Below are positions 42,890-51,803 of a stretch of 64,000 nt of DNA, piece by piece. Location of the stretch: contig NZ_SOAN01000001.1 of the NCBI RefSeq assembly GCF_004364585.1, forward strand, positions 489,858 to 553,857, read 5' to 3'. The notes beneath the pieces were generated by a model that was not told the origin of the DNA, searched no databases, and saw only the letters and a list, made by a program, of their open reading frames with translations. The number at the start of each line of letters is the position of its first letter. Within the stretch, counting starts at the first letter, position 1. Made by a program: the position numbers and the translations under genes. The DNA comes from Nesterenkonia aurantiaca (GTDB lineage: Bacteria > Actinomycetota > Actinomycetes > Actinomycetales > Micrococcaceae).

Positions 42890-43348
42890 GTGTTCCGCTC
42901 CCCCAAGACCTTCTTTCGCGTGCTGGCCTTCGCCGAGGCGGTCTCCTGGACCCTGCTGATCGGCGGGATGATCCTGCGCGCGACCAACGACCTGGACATC
43001 GCCGTGAGCATCGGCGGCGGCATCCACGGCTTCGTGTTCCTGGCCTACGCGGCCACCGCGGTGATCGTGGCGAAGAACCAGCGCTGGAGTGCCGGTCCCA
43101 CCTCGATCGCAGTGATCAGTGCGGTGATTCCGTATGCCACGATTCCGGTGGATCTCTGGCTCAAGCGCACCGGACGGCTCGACGGGCCCTGGCGCACCGT
43201 GGCCACCGAGCATCCACGAGATCAGAGCTGGCATGACCGCGCCCTGCGGGTGCTGCTGAACCGGCCCAAACTTCTCGGCGGAGGGCTGGCGGTCGGCGTC
43301 GTCCTGGTCTTCGTGGTGCTGCTGATCATCGGTCCACCCGGGGGCTAG
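42890..43348 (+). CDS. DUF3817 integral membrane protein
   Basis: 152 aa, four helices. VLAFAEAVSWTLLIGGMILR and GGGIHGFVFLAYAATAVIVA are typical of DUF3817 proteins common in actinobacteria; function unknown. GTG with TGGAG 4 nt upstream, and TACGAT (42848-42853) as a -10 box. Diverges from radA. Confidence 0.85.
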   Translation: MFRSPKTFFRVLAFAEAVSWTLLIGGMILRATNDLDIAVSIGGGIHGFVFLAYAATAVIVAKNQRWSAGPTSIAVISAVIPYATIPVDLWLKRTGRLDGPWRTVATEHPRDQSWHDRALRVLLNRPKLLGGGLAVGVVLVFVVLLIIGPPGG

Positions 43349-43351
43349 AGG

Positions 43352-43403
43352 CAGATATGAGTGAAGCGCCGCCGGATGATTCCGACGGCGCTTCACTCAT
43401 ATC
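43352..43403. terminator. 24-bp hairpin between convergent genes
   Basis: Arms 43352-43375 and 43380-43403 pair over 24 bp with one mismatch around a 4-nt loop. Serves DUF3817 and clpC in both directions. No T tract. Confidence 0.85.
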
Positions 43404-43430
43404 TGGGTCAGCGCTGGCCGACCCTGGGAC

Positions 43431-45947
43431 TCAGCCCTCGATGGCGGCGGGTGTTTCGGCGGCCTCGATCTGATCCTGCGGATCGTGCCACTCGAAGGTG
43501 AGCTTGCGCTCCTTGCCCTCGCCCTCGACGCCGATCGAGATGCCGGCACCGTGGGGGATCTCGCCGTAGAGGATCCGCTCGGAGAGCTCGTCCTCGATCA
43601 GGGTCTGGATGGTGCGGCGCAGCGGCCGGGCACCCATCGCCGGATCGTAGCCGGTCTCGGCCAGGAACACTCGAGCCGGCTGGGTGACCTCGAGGGTCAT
43701 GGCCTGCTCGGCGAGCCGGGAGCGGAGTCGGTTCACGAACAGATCCACGATCTGAACGATCTCCTCCTGCTTCAGCTGCGGGAACACGATCGTGTCATCG
43801 ACTCGGTTGAGGAACTCCGGCCGGAAGTGCTGGCGCAGCTCCTGGCTGACCGTGGCCTTCATCCGCTCGTAGTTCGTCGTGGTGTCTTCACTGGAGGTGA
43901 AGCCGGTCATCACACCCTTGGAGATGTCCCGGGTGCCGAGGTTGGTGGTCATGATGATCACGGTGTTCTTGAAATCCACGACGCGCCCCTGGGAGTCGGT
44001 CAGGCGACCGTCCTCCAGGATCTGCAGCAGCGAGTTGAACAGATCCGAGTGGGCCTTCTCGACCTCGTCGAAGAGCACCACCGAGAACGGACGGCGACGC
44101 ACCTTCTCGGTGAGCTGACCGCCCTCCTCGTAGCCCACATAGCCTGGAGGGGCTCCGAAGAGCCGGGAGACCGTGTGCTTCTCGGAGAACTCCGACATGT
44201 CCAAGGTGATGAGCGCGTCTTCGTCGCCGAAGAGGAACTCGGCCAGAGACTTGGCCAGCTCGGTCTTGCCGACGCCGGTGGGCCCGGCGAAGATGAACGA
44301 ACCGGAGGGCCGGTTGGGGTCCTTGAGGCCGGCGCGAGTGCGGCGGATCGCCCGGGAGAGCGACTTCACGGCCTCGTCCTGACCGATGACCCGCTTGTGC
44401 AGCTCCTCCTCCATGCGACGGAGGCGGTCCGACTCCTGCTCGGTGAGCTTGAAGACCGGGATGCCGGTGGAGAACGCGAGGACCTCCGCGATCAGATCGG
44501 CATCGACCTCGGCGATCTCGTCGATCTGTCCGGACTTCCAGGCGTCTTCCTTGGCCTGGCGCTCTTCGACGAGCTTCTGCTCCTTGTCGCGCAGGCTGGC
44601 GGCGCCCTCGAAGTCCTGGGCGTCGATGGCGGATTCCTTCTCCCGCCGGACGTCTTCGATCTTGGCGTCGAACTCCTTGAGCTCCGGCGGCGCGGTCATC
44701 TTCTGGATCCGCAGCCGGGCGCCGGCCTCATCGATCAGGTCGATGGCCTTATCCGGGAGGAATCGGTCGTTGATGTACCGGTTGGCCAGTGAGGCGGCGG
44801 CTTCCAGGGCCTCCTCGGTGATGGAGACCTTGTGGTGGGCCTCGTAGCGGTCACGCAGTCCGCGCAGGATCTGCACGGTGACCTCCACGGAGGGCTCCGC
44901 GACCTGGATCGGCTGGAAGCGGCGCTCCAGCGCAGCGTCCTTCTCGATGTGCTTGCGGTACTCATCCAGCGTGGTCGCACCGATGGTCTGCAGCTCACCG
45001 CGGGCCAGAAGCGGCTTCAGGATGTTCGCGGCGTCGATCGCACCCTCGGCCGCACCTGCGCCGACCAGGGTGTGGATCTCGTCGATGAAGAGGATGATGT
45101 CTCCGCGGGTGCGGATCTCCTTGAGCACCTTCTTCAGGCGCTCCTCGAAGTCACCGCGGTAGCGGGAACCGGCCACCAGGGACCCGAGGTCCAGGGTGTA
45201 GAGCTGCTTGTCCTTCAACAGCTCCGGCACATCGCCGTTGACGATCGCCTGGGCCAGACCCTCGACGACGGCGGTCTTGCCGACACCGGGCTCACCGATC
45301 AGCACCGGGTTGTTCTTGGTGCGTCGGGAGAGCACCTGCATCACGCGCTCACGCTCGTAGTCACGGCCGACCACCGGGTCCAGCTGCGCCTCTCGGGCTG
45401 CAGCTGTGAGGTTGCGACCGAACTGATCGAGCACGACGGATCCGGCCGGGGTGCCTTCATTCGCACCGCCCTGGCCGACTCCGGCGCCTGCCTTCTCCTG
45501 GCCGCCTCCGGAATAGCCGGAGAGCAGCTGGATGACCTGCTGGCGGACCTTGTTCAGGTCAGCATTGAGCTCCACGAGCACCTGAGCTGCGACACCCTCG
45601 CCCTCGCGGATCAGGCCCAGCAGAATGTGCTCGGTGCCGATGTAGTTGTGGCCCAGCTGCAGCGCCTCGCGCAGCGAGAGCTCCAGGACCTTCTTCGCGC
45701 GCGGGGTGAAGGGGATGTGGCCGCTCGGCGCATTCTGCCCGGGCCCGATCTTCTCCTGCACTTTTTCGCGCACTCCGGTGAGGGAGATGTCCAGCGACTC
45801 AAGGGCCTTGGCCGCGACACCCTCACCTTCATGGATCAGGCCGAGCAGAATGTGCTCGGTTCCGATGTAGTTGTGGTTCAGCATGCGTGCCTCTTCTTGG
45901 GCAAGCACAACCACGCGCCTGGCGCGATCAGTAAATCTCTCGAACAT
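43431..45947 (-). CDS. clpC: ATP-dependent Clp protease ATP-binding subunit ClpC
   Basis: 838 aa. Two Clp N-repeats (residues 1-150, both with [12 protein letters not shown]), AAA1 with GEPGVGKTA, a UVR motif ([17 protein letters not shown]), AAA2 with GPTGVGKTE and a C-terminal D2-small domain. Unfolds proteins for ClpP. Its actinobacterial C-terminus is Glu/Ala-rich. ATG at 45947 gives the usual [11 protein letters not shown]; the GTG at 45953 is closer to AGGAG and is an alternative start. Monocistronic. Confidence 0.97.
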   Translation of the reverse strand: MFERFTDRARRVVVLAQEEARMLNHNYIGTEHILLGLIHEGEGVAAKALESLDISLTGVREKVQEKIGPGQNAPSGHIPFTPRAKKVLELSLREALQLGHNYIGTEHILLGLIREGEGVAAQVLVELNADLNKVRQQVIQLLSGYSGGGQEKAGAGVGQGGANEGTPAGSVVLDQFGRNLTAAAREAQLDPVVGRDYERERVMQVLSRRTKNNPVLIGEPGVGKTAVVEGLAQAIVNGDVPELLKDKQLYTLDLGSLVAGSRYRGDFEERLKKVLKEIRTRGDIILFIDEIHTLVGAGAAEGAIDAANILKPLLARGELQTIGATTLDEYRKHIEKDAALERRFQPIQVAEPSVEVTVQILRGLRDRYEAHHKVSITEEALEAAASLANRYINDRFLPDKAIDLIDEAGARLRIQKMTAPPELKEFDAKIEDVRREKESAIDAQDFEGAASLRDKEQKLVEERQAKEDAWKSGQIDEIAEVDADLIAEVLAFSTGIPVFKLTEQESDRLRRMEEELHKRVIGQDEAVKSLSRAIRRTRAGLKDPNRPSGSFIFAGPTGVGKTELAKSLAEFLFGDEDALITLDMSEFSEKHTVSRLFGAPPGYVGYEEGGQLTEKVRRRPFSVVLFDEVEKAHSDLFNSLLQILEDGRLTDSQGRVVDFKNTVIIMTTNLGTRDISKGVMTGFTSSEDTTTNYERMKATVSQELRQHFRPEFLNRVDDTIVFPQLKQEEIVQIVDLFVNRLRSRLAEQAMTLEVTQPARVFLAETGYDPAMGARPLRRTIQTLIEDELSERILYGEIPHGAGISIGVEGEGKERKLTFEWHDPQDQIEAAETPAAIEG

Positions 45948-46073
45948 AGCCACAGACACTCCTAGCGTTGGTGCTCTGCTCCCAAGGCTACGGGCATCGA
46001 GCGGTCCCGTCGCCGCTGTTCGCCGTAGGGAAAAGTTCTGCCCCCTCGACAGCGGCGCCGAGCCTGACAGCAG

Positions 46074-46112
46074 AGAAGCCCGGACGCAGCGTGATGCTGC
46101 GTCCGGGCTTCT
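46074..46112. terminator. 17-bp hairpin after lsr2
   Basis: Perfect AGAAGCCCGGACGCAGC stem with a GTGAT loop, 50 bp beyond the lsr2 stop. No T tract. Confidence 0.8.
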
Positions 46113-46161
46113 CGACGACCTCGGCCGATCGTCTCCGCGGCACCGCGAGCGGTGCGCAGGA

Positions 46162-46464
46162 TCAGCGCTTCTTGGCGTTTCGGTAGGCCTCCACGATGTC
46201 GCGGTGCAAGCGACCTCGGCTGGAGACCTGATAACCGTTCTTCACGGCCCAGTCACGAATCTGACGGGCTTCATTCTGCGGGGAGGGCGGGGCAATGGCC
46301 CGACCCTTGCGGATGTACTTCTTCAGCGTCTCGCGCAGCTCTTTCGCGTGCTCTTCACTGAGGTCAATCTCATAGAAGCGGGAGTCCAGTCCGAACGTGA
46401 CCGTCTCCTTTGCCTCACTGCCGTCAAGATCATCGACGAGAACTACTTCTACCTTCTGGGCCAT
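46162..46464 (-). CDS. lsr2: Lsr2 nucleoid-associated xenogeneic silencer
   Basis: 100 aa. N-terminal dimerisation domain ([24 protein letters not shown]...[17 protein letters not shown]) and C-terminal DNA-binding domain ([28 protein letters not shown]) with the RGR AT-hook-like loop that inserts in AT-rich minor grooves. It coats and silences AT-rich foreign DNA in actinobacteria. ATG at 46464 with GAGG 8 nt upstream. The upstream 250 bp are the most AT-rich in the window, suggesting self-control. Confidence 0.96.
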   Translation of the reverse strand: MAQKVEVVLVDDLDGSEAKETVTFGLDSRFYEIDLSEEHAKELRETLKKYIRKGRAIAPPSPQNEARQIRDWAVKNGYQVSSRGRLHRDIVEAYRNAKKR

Positions 46465-46537
46465 CTCATATACCTCACTGCTCACTCACACGTCGAGACT
46501 CAATGGGCTTCATCTCTTGCGACGCTTTTCGCTGCGA

Positions 46538-46596
46538 TAGATCAAGAACGATCTATGTGAAGCTAAGTATTTCAAGAAATACAATTGGCGGTCAAG
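46538..46596 (-). promoter_or_regulatory. lsr2 promoter with two inverted repeats
   Basis: Minus-strand TTGACC (46591-46596), 18 nt, AATACT (46567-46572). Inverted repeats GTATTTC-N2-GAAATAC (46568-46583) over the -10/spacer and TAGATC-N6-GATCTA (46538-46555) just downstream. The leader to the ATG is about 95 nt. Confidence 0.6.
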
Positions 46597-46715
46597 CCGG
46601 ATAGTTTTTGGCTTCCATGGACCCGGAAGATGATTCTCGTTGGGAACCAGTTTCTCAACCGAAGACAGTCATGACTTTGTGCTTCACGCCACGAATTCGG
46701 CGGTGAGCCAGGAGT

Positions 46716-46904
46716 TCAGCTGCGTGGCGCAGCAGGCGGTTCGTCGCGCTTAAACCCTTGATCAGAGGCCTCTTCGCGGGCCTGAGTCTCGGCCGCACGC
46801 TCATTTCGGTCGGCCCGGAATATGGCGCGGATGGCAAGCCAGAAGACCAGCCCGACGCCGATGGAAGGGGCGAGAACTTCGAAGTACGTCCAGAAGTTTT
46901 CCAT
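46716..46904 (-). CDS. 62-aa single-pass membrane protein
   Basis: One helix VLAPSIGVGLVFWLAIRAIFR (about residues 9-30) and a charged Arg/Glu-rich cytoplasmic tail. AAGGA 5 nt before the ATG. Lies between lysS and lsr2 in the same direction; similar tiny genes occur beside lsr2/lysS in Arthrobacter-like genomes (from memory). No known function. Low-GC surroundings. Confidence 0.8.
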   Translation of the reverse strand: MENFWTYFEVLAPSIGVGLVFWLAIRAIFRADRNERAAETQAREEASDQGFKRDEPPAAPRS

Positions 46905-46983
46905 TACATTCCTTGCTTGCACTCAGGTTGAAAAAACGTCGTTCGCGGTGCTAATCATGCTACGTCTTTCGACGGCAAAACGT

Positions 46984-48513
46984 TCAAGCCTGTGCTTCAG
47001 GTTTCAGCAGCGGGAAGAGAATCGTCTCGCGGATGCCGGTTCCCGTGAAGAGCATCACTAGACGATCGATGCCCAGACCGATTCCGCCCATGGGCGGCGC
47101 ACCATATTCCAGGGCTCGCAGGAAGTCCTCGTCGTGCTGCATGGCCTCGTCGTCACCGGCGGCGGCCATTCGGGCCTGCTCCATCAGGCGCTCTCGCTGT
47201 AGGACCGGGTCCACCAGCTCGGAGAACGCGGTTCCGCGCTCCATGCCCCCGATGATCAGGTCCCAGGCTTCGATGACGCCGGGCTTCTCGCGGTGGGCGC
47301 GGGCCAGTGGCTGCGCCGCGGGCGGGTAGTCGCAGACGAAGGTCGGCTGGATCAGCGTGGGCTCGACGATCTCGCCGAAGAGCTCGATCACCAGCTTCTG
47401 CGCATCCCAGGCCGGGTCCACGGAGACCTCGTGTGCCGCGGCGACGGCGCGCAGCCTCTCGGCGGAGGTCGCAGGGGTGATCTCTTCTCCCACCGCCGCG
47501 GAGAGACCGGGGTAGACCGAGACCCAGGCCCACTCGCCGTCGAGGTCGATGACGCCCTGATCCGTCTGGATCTGACGACTGGATCCGGCGGCGTCTGCGG
47601 CATTGAGAATCATCTCGCGCATCCGCTCGGCCATCACGTACATATCCGCCCAGGCCTCATAGGACTCCAGCGTGGTGAACTCCGGGGAATGCGTGGAGTC
47701 CACCCCTTCATTCCGGAAGACCCGGCCGATCTCGAAGACCCGGTCGATGCCGCCGACCACGGCGCGCTTGAGGTAGAGCTCGGTGGCGATACGCAGCGTC
47801 ATGTCCTGGTCGAAAGCGTTCAGATACGTCTGGAACGGCCGCGCCTGGGCGCCGCCGTGGATCAGCTGCAGCATGGGGGTCTCGACCTCCACGTAGCCGC
47901 GATCATGCAGCGTGTCGCGGATGGAGCGGGTGATCGCGGCCCGACGGAACACCATCTGCCGCGCCTCGTCCCGGACGATGAGATCCGCATAGCGCTGACG
48001 CACCCGGGTCTCCTCGTTGAGCTCCGCATGCAGCACCGGAAGCGGTCGCACCGCCTTGGAGGCGATCTCGAAGGAGCTCGCCATGATGGAGAGCTCGCCG
48101 CGGCGCGAGGCGATGACCTCGCCGCTGACCCGGACGTGGTCACCAAGGTCCACCAGCGCCTTCCAGTCCGCGAGCGCAGCCTCCCCCACCTCTGCCAGGG
48201 AGATCATCGCCTGCAGCCGGACCCCGCTGCCGTCGGGTCCACCCTCCTGCAGCGTGGCGAAGCAGAGCTTGCCGGTGTTGCGCACGAACATCACGCGCCC
48301 GGTCACCGCCACGGTCTCCCCGGTAGAAGCCCCGGGCTCCAGGTCCGGGAAGCGCTTGCGGATCTCGGCCAGCGAGGCCGAACGCTCCACGGTCACCGGA
48401 TAGGGCTGGACCCCGGCGGCGAGCAGGCGCTCGCGCTTGTCCAGGCGCACGGCGCGCTGGTCGTTGGTGTCAAGGTCATTGGCGCCGGAGGCGGCGGAGT
48501 TCTGGGCAGTCAC
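46984..48513 (-). CDS. lysS: lysyl-tRNA synthetase, class II
   Basis: 509 aa. OB-fold anticodon domain (about 60-160, VAVTGRVMFVRNTGKLCFATLQEG) and class II core with motif 2 FEIGRVFRNEGVDSTHSPEFT and motif 3 GGIGLGIDRLVMLFTG. Charges tRNA-Lys. GTG start; TAGAAT ends 8 nt upstream and no ribosome site is seen. The promoter region runs directly into the 8-bp repeat tract. Confidence 0.97.
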   Translation of the reverse strand: MTAQNSAASGANDLDTNDQRAVRLDKRERLLAAGVQPYPVTVERSASLAEIRKRFPDLEPGASTGETVAVTGRVMFVRNTGKLCFATLQEGGPDGSGVRLQAMISLAEVGEAALADWKALVDLGDHVRVSGEVIASRRGELSIMASSFEIASKAVRPLPVLHAELNEETRVRQRYADLIVRDEARQMVFRRAAITRSIRDTLHDRGYVEVETPMLQLIHGGAQARPFQTYLNAFDQDMTLRIATELYLKRAVVGGIDRVFEIGRVFRNEGVDSTHSPEFTTLESYEAWADMYVMAERMREMILNAADAAGSSRQIQTDQGVIDLDGEWAWVSVYPGLSAAVGEEITPATSAERLRAVAAAHEVSVDPAWDAQKLVIELFGEIVEPTLIQPTFVCDYPPAAQPLARAHREKPGVIEAWDLIIGGMERGTAFSELVDPVLQRERLMEQARMAAAGDDEAMQHDEDFLRALEYGAPPMGGIGLGIDRLVMLFTGTGIRETILFPLLKPEAQA

Positions 48514-48521
48514 AGTCCGCC

Positions 48522-48527
48522 ATTCTA
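48522..48527 (-). promoter_or_regulatory. -10 box for leaderless lysS transcript
   Basis: Minus-strand TAGAAT, 8 nt, then GTG at 48513. Confidence 0.5.
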
Positions 48528-48559
48528 CGTGCCGTGCGCACCGACCGGATCGCCCCGCG

Positions 48560-48695
48560 TCACCGGGTCACCGGGTCACCAGGTCGCCGCGTCACCGGGT
48601 CACCGGGTCACCGGGTCGCCGCGTCACCGGGTCACCGGGTCACCGGGTCACCGGGTCACCAGGTCACCGGGTCACCGGGTCACCGGGTCACCAGA
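48560..48695. repeat. 17-unit 8-bp tandem repeat (TCACCGGG)n
   Basis: Seventeen consecutive octamers. Twelve are exactly TCACCGGG; units 3 and 13 are TCACCAGG, units 4 and 8 TCGCCGCG, unit 17 TCACCAGA. The last unit contains the stop codon (TCA on this strand) of the M13 peptidase gene, so the array fills the entire gap to the lysS promoter. Confidence 0.97.
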
Positions 48696-50688
48696 TTGTG
48701 ACGCGCTCCTGCGGGGGCAGGTGCATCCCGTCCCCGGGCTGGGTCTGGAACGCGGCGTGGAAGGCGTCGAGGTTCTTGACCACCTGGGTGGCGCGGAACT
48801 CCGCCGGCGCGTGCGGATCGATGCTGATCAAGGTGACCGCTCGCTCGGGACGGGTGAGGTTCCGCCAGGCCTGGGCCCAGGCGAAGAAGAACCTCTGGTC
48901 GGCGCTGAGGCCCTCGACCTCGGTGGCTTGCGCACCCTGCGCCTGCAGCCACACCCGGTAGGCCTTATGCGCGATGCCCAGACCACCGAGGTCACCGATG
49001 TTCTCCCCCAGCGTGAGTTCGCCGTTGACCGTGTGCTCCGGCGCCTGCGAGGGGGTGAGCGCACTGTACTGCTCGACGAGCTTCGTGGTGCGCTCCTCGA
49101 AGGCACTGCGATCAGCCTCGGTCCACCAGTTGCTCAGCGAGCCGTCGGCGCCGTAGCGCGACCCCTGGTCGTCGAAGCCATGACCAAGCTCATGGCCGAT
49201 CACGGCGCCGATGGCGCCGAAGTTCTGCGCCATGTCCCGCTCGGCGGAGAAGAACGGCGGCTGCAGGATCGCGGCCGGGAAGCAGATGACGTTCTCCAGC
49301 GGCGAGTAATAGGCGTTGACCGTCTGAGGATTCATGTGCCACTCGTCAGGGTCCGGTCCCTCGTCAAGCTTGGTGATGTCACGCTCCCATTCGAACGCCG
49401 CGGCCCGGCGGACATTGGCCACCACGTCCTCGGGGTCCACCTCGACGCTGGAGTAGTCGATCCAGCGCTCGGGGAAGCCGACCATCGGCTTGAACGCGTC
49501 GAGCTTCTCCAGCGCGCGACCCTTGGTCTCCTCCCCCATCCAGCTCAGCGCGCTGATCGACTCGCGGTAGGCCTGGATCAGCGCATCGATCAGCTCATCC
49601 ATCGCGGCGCGTGCCTGGGGCGGGTAGTGCCGGGCCACATAGATCTGAGCCACGTCCTCGCCCAGGTGGGCGTTGGTCAGCGCGACCCCGCGCTTCCAGC
49701 GCTCCTTGAGCTGCTGGGCCCCGGAGAGCCGCTTGGAGTAGAAGTCGAAGTTCTCGTTCACCAGCTCCTCGTGCAGCAGCGGGGCTGCCCAGCGCAGCAG
49801 CTGCACCCGCAGCCAGAGCTTCCAGGTCTGCAGCGGCTGGGTGGTCAGCGCCGCCTGCATCCCAGGGAGCACCTCGGGCTGAGCAAGCACCAGCTGTTCG
49901 GTGTGCTGCGGCTGCAGGCCCCAGCCGGCGAACGCCTCGCGCAGCAACGGCATGAGCGTCTCGGCCTCATCGTCGGTGACCAGGTTGTAGCGCTTCTGCG
50001 CATCACGCAGCGTCACCTTGTCCCAGTGCTCGGCGGCGATGACACCTTCGAGGGCGACGACGGCGGCGGCGGCCTCGGCGGCCTCATCGACTCCGCTGAG
50101 CTCGAGCACCCGCGCCAGATGGTCCTGGTATGCCGCGAGGATCTCGGAGAGCTTCTCCTCGCGGTAGTACGACTCGTCGGGCAGGCCGAGGCCGGACTGC
50201 ATCACGTGCCAGAGCATCCGCGTGGGGTCCCCGGCGTCGCGCATGGATCCGGCGACGAAGATCCCGTCCACCCCCTGGCGCTGCCAGGCGGCGGAGAGCC
50301 GGACGAGATCCTCCACGGTGCTGACCGCCTCAAGCTTCTCCAGCATCGTCTGGATCGGGGTCAGTCCGCGCCGCTGGGCGGCGTCTGCGTCCATGAACGA
50401 GGTATAGAAGGCCCCGATCCGGGCGGCGATGCCCTCACCGGCGCCCTCGAGCTCCGCAGCCTCGAGGTTCCCGGCTGCGGCCTGCTCCAAGATCTGGCGC
50501 ACATCTGCCTCGGCCCTGTCGCGCAGCTCATGGAAGGACCCGTAGGCGTCCATGTCGGCGGGGATCTCGGCGGTCTTCAGCCATTCGCCATTGACATGGC
50601 GCTGCAGGTCATCCTGCGGGCGCACGTCGTGGTCGATGTACGGGAAGGAGGCGTGTGCGTTCGGGCTGCTGCTCGCGGTGTCGGTCAT
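48688..50688 (-). CDS. M13-family zinc metallopeptidase (PepO/neprilysin type)
   Basis: 666 aa. Zinc site HELGH in AVIGHELGHGFDDQGSRYG and the third ligand Glu in GENIGDLGGLGIAHKAY; NAYYSPLENVICFPAAILQPPFF is the M13 substrate region. C-terminal ERVTIW is truncated-looking compared with the usual CxVW, but M13 enzymes end nearby. No signal peptide, so intracellular. ATG at 50688 (MTDTASSSPN). The stop lies inside the 8-bp repeat tract. Confidence 0.93.
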   Translation of the reverse strand: MTDTASSSPNAHASFPYIDHDVRPQDDLQRHVNGEWLKTAEIPADMDAYGSFHELRDRAEADVRQILEQAAAGNLEAAELEGAGEGIAARIGAFYTSFMDADAAQRRGLTPIQTMLEKLEAVSTVEDLVRLSAAWQRQGVDGIFVAGSMRDAGDPTRMLWHVMQSGLGLPDESYYREEKLSEILAAYQDHLARVLELSGVDEAAEAAAAVVALEGVIAAEHWDKVTLRDAQKRYNLVTDDEAETLMPLLREAFAGWGLQPQHTEQLVLAQPEVLPGMQAALTTQPLQTWKLWLRVQLLRWAAPLLHEELVNENFDFYSKRLSGAQQLKERWKRGVALTNAHLGEDVAQIYVARHYPPQARAAMDELIDALIQAYRESISALSWMGEETKGRALEKLDAFKPMVGFPERWIDYSSVEVDPEDVVANVRRAAAFEWERDITKLDEGPDPDEWHMNPQTVNAYYSPLENVICFPAAILQPPFFSAERDMAQNFGAIGAVIGHELGHGFDDQGSRYGADGSLSNWWTEADRSAFEERTTKLVEQYSALTPSQAPEHTVNGELTLGENIGDLGGLGIAHKAYRVWLQAQGAQATEVEGLSADQRFFFAWAQAWRNLTRPERAVTLISIDPHAPAEFRATQVVKNLDAFHAAFQTQPGDGMHLPPQERVTIW

Positions 50689-50697
50689 GGCTCAAGC

Positions 50698-51639
50698 CTA
50701 CTCCCGGGGCTGTGACCTGCCCGGAGTCAACATGACGTTGTCGATCAGCCGCACCGGGCCGACCCGGGCGGCGATCAGCGCCAGCGCCGGCCCACGCAGG
50801 ATGCCAAGCCGATCCAACAGCGCGCCGCCGGGCTGAAGCTCCTGAAGCGAGCCGGGGTCGACGACGACCAGGTAGTCCAGCTCCACGCCCTCGGCCGAGC
50901 TGAGCTCCGCGACCTGATCTGCCAGCCCCAGCGCGCGTCCAGAGGCGGCGTCCTCGCGCAGCGCGAAGAGCGCGGCGGGCAGGGCGAGCGCGGCGGCGTA
51001 TTCGGTCTCGTCCAGACGCTGATTCCGGCTGGAGCGGGCGAGTCCAAGCTCATCGCGCACCGTGGCTACGGTGCGGATGTCCACGGGAAGGTTCAGGTCC
51101 TCGGTCATCCGGGTGATGATGGCGACCTGTTCGGCGTCCTTCGCACCGAACCAGGCCTGCAGCCGGGCCGGCGCCGGGGGGCCCATGATGTTGAAGAGCT
51201 TGGCCACCACGGTGACCACCCCGTCGAAGTGACCGGGCCGCGCGGCCCCCTCCCAGCGCCTTCCCAGCTCCCCGGCACTGACCCGCACCAGCGGGGCGCG
51301 GGACTCGCCGGGGTACATCGTGGCGATGTCGGGGACGAAGACCAGGTCGGCCCCGTGGGCACCGAGCAGCGCGACGTCGAGCTCCGGCGTGCGCGGATAG
51401 TGCAGGTAGTCGGACTCGTCGTCGAACTGGAGCGGGTTCACGAAGATCGAGGCGATCACGATGTCCGAGGCCTCTCGGGCGGCGTCGATGAGGACGGCAT
51501 GCCCGGAGTGCAGCGCGCCCATGGTCGGGATCAGCCCCACGGTGGGTGCGCCTGAATGTTCACGGACGTGGGCGGCGACGGCCTCGGCGAGCGCGGCGCG
51601 GAAGCTGGCAACGGTGGTCAGGACCTGCGGTGGAGTCAC
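50698..51639 (-). CDS. panC: pantoate-beta-alanine ligase PanC
   Basis: 313 aa. PTMGALHSGHAVLI (the HIGH-like motif reads HSGH), GAKDAEQVAIITRM, and RDELGLARSSRNQRL. Joins pantoate and beta-alanine to pantothenate. GTG start; TAGACT ends 6 nt before it. Immediately ahead of the peptidase gene (9 bp). No panB/panD here. Confidence 0.95.
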   Translation of the reverse strand: MTPPQVLTTVASFRAALAEAVAAHVREHSGAPTVGLIPTMGALHSGHAVLIDAAREASDIVIASIFVNPLQFDDESDYLHYPRTPELDVALLGAHGADLVFVPDIATMYPGESRAPLVRVSAGELGRRWEGAARPGHFDGVVTVVAKLFNIMGPPAPARLQAWFGAKDAEQVAIITRMTEDLNLPVDIRTVATVRDELGLARSSRNQRLDETEYAAALALPAALFALREDAASGRALGLADQVAELSSAEGVELDYLVVVDPGSLQELQPGGALLDRLGILRGPALALIAARVGPVRLIDNVMLTPGRSQPRE

Positions 51640-51645
51640 CGGGAC

Positions 51646-51651
51646 AGTCTA
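51646..51651 (-). promoter_or_regulatory. -10 box for leaderless panC transcript
   Basis: Minus-strand TAGACT, 6 nt (GTCCCG), then GTG at 51639. Near-identical to the box before the ArgA-like gene. Confidence 0.6.
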
Positions 51652-51715
51652 GGTCCGCGCGCCGAGTGCGCATCTCCTGACGGATGCTGGGCCCGCTTGT
51701 GGGCCTCGGGCCGTT

Positions 51716-51787
51716 TGTCGCATCCCTATGCCATGTCCCATCGCTATTTCCATCCATAGCGATGGGACATGGCATGGGGATGCGACA
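51716..51787. repeat. 32-bp near-perfect palindrome between DUF2520 gene and panC
   Basis: Arms 51716-51747 and 51756-51787 are complementary at 31 of 32 positions (the other can form G-U) around an 8-nt loop. Sequence such as CATGTCCCATCGCTAT is unlike GC-rich neighbours. No T tract follows. Confidence 0.95.
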
Positions 51788-51803
51788 GTTTCAGGTGGGC
51801 GGC

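Noticed and set aside
48560-48695. CRISPR array
   Set aside because: Units are 8 bp and contiguous, without spacers or cas genes.
47293-50715. 1140-codon open frame on the plus strand opposite lysS and the M13 peptidase
   Set aside because: It is antisense to two clearly recognised genes, crosses the 8-bp repeat array, and has no family motif. GC-rich third positions create such long shadows.
51560-51775. 71-codon minus-strand frame through the long palindrome
   Set aside because: It lies in the palindrome and panC leader, has no ribosome site and no recognisable features.
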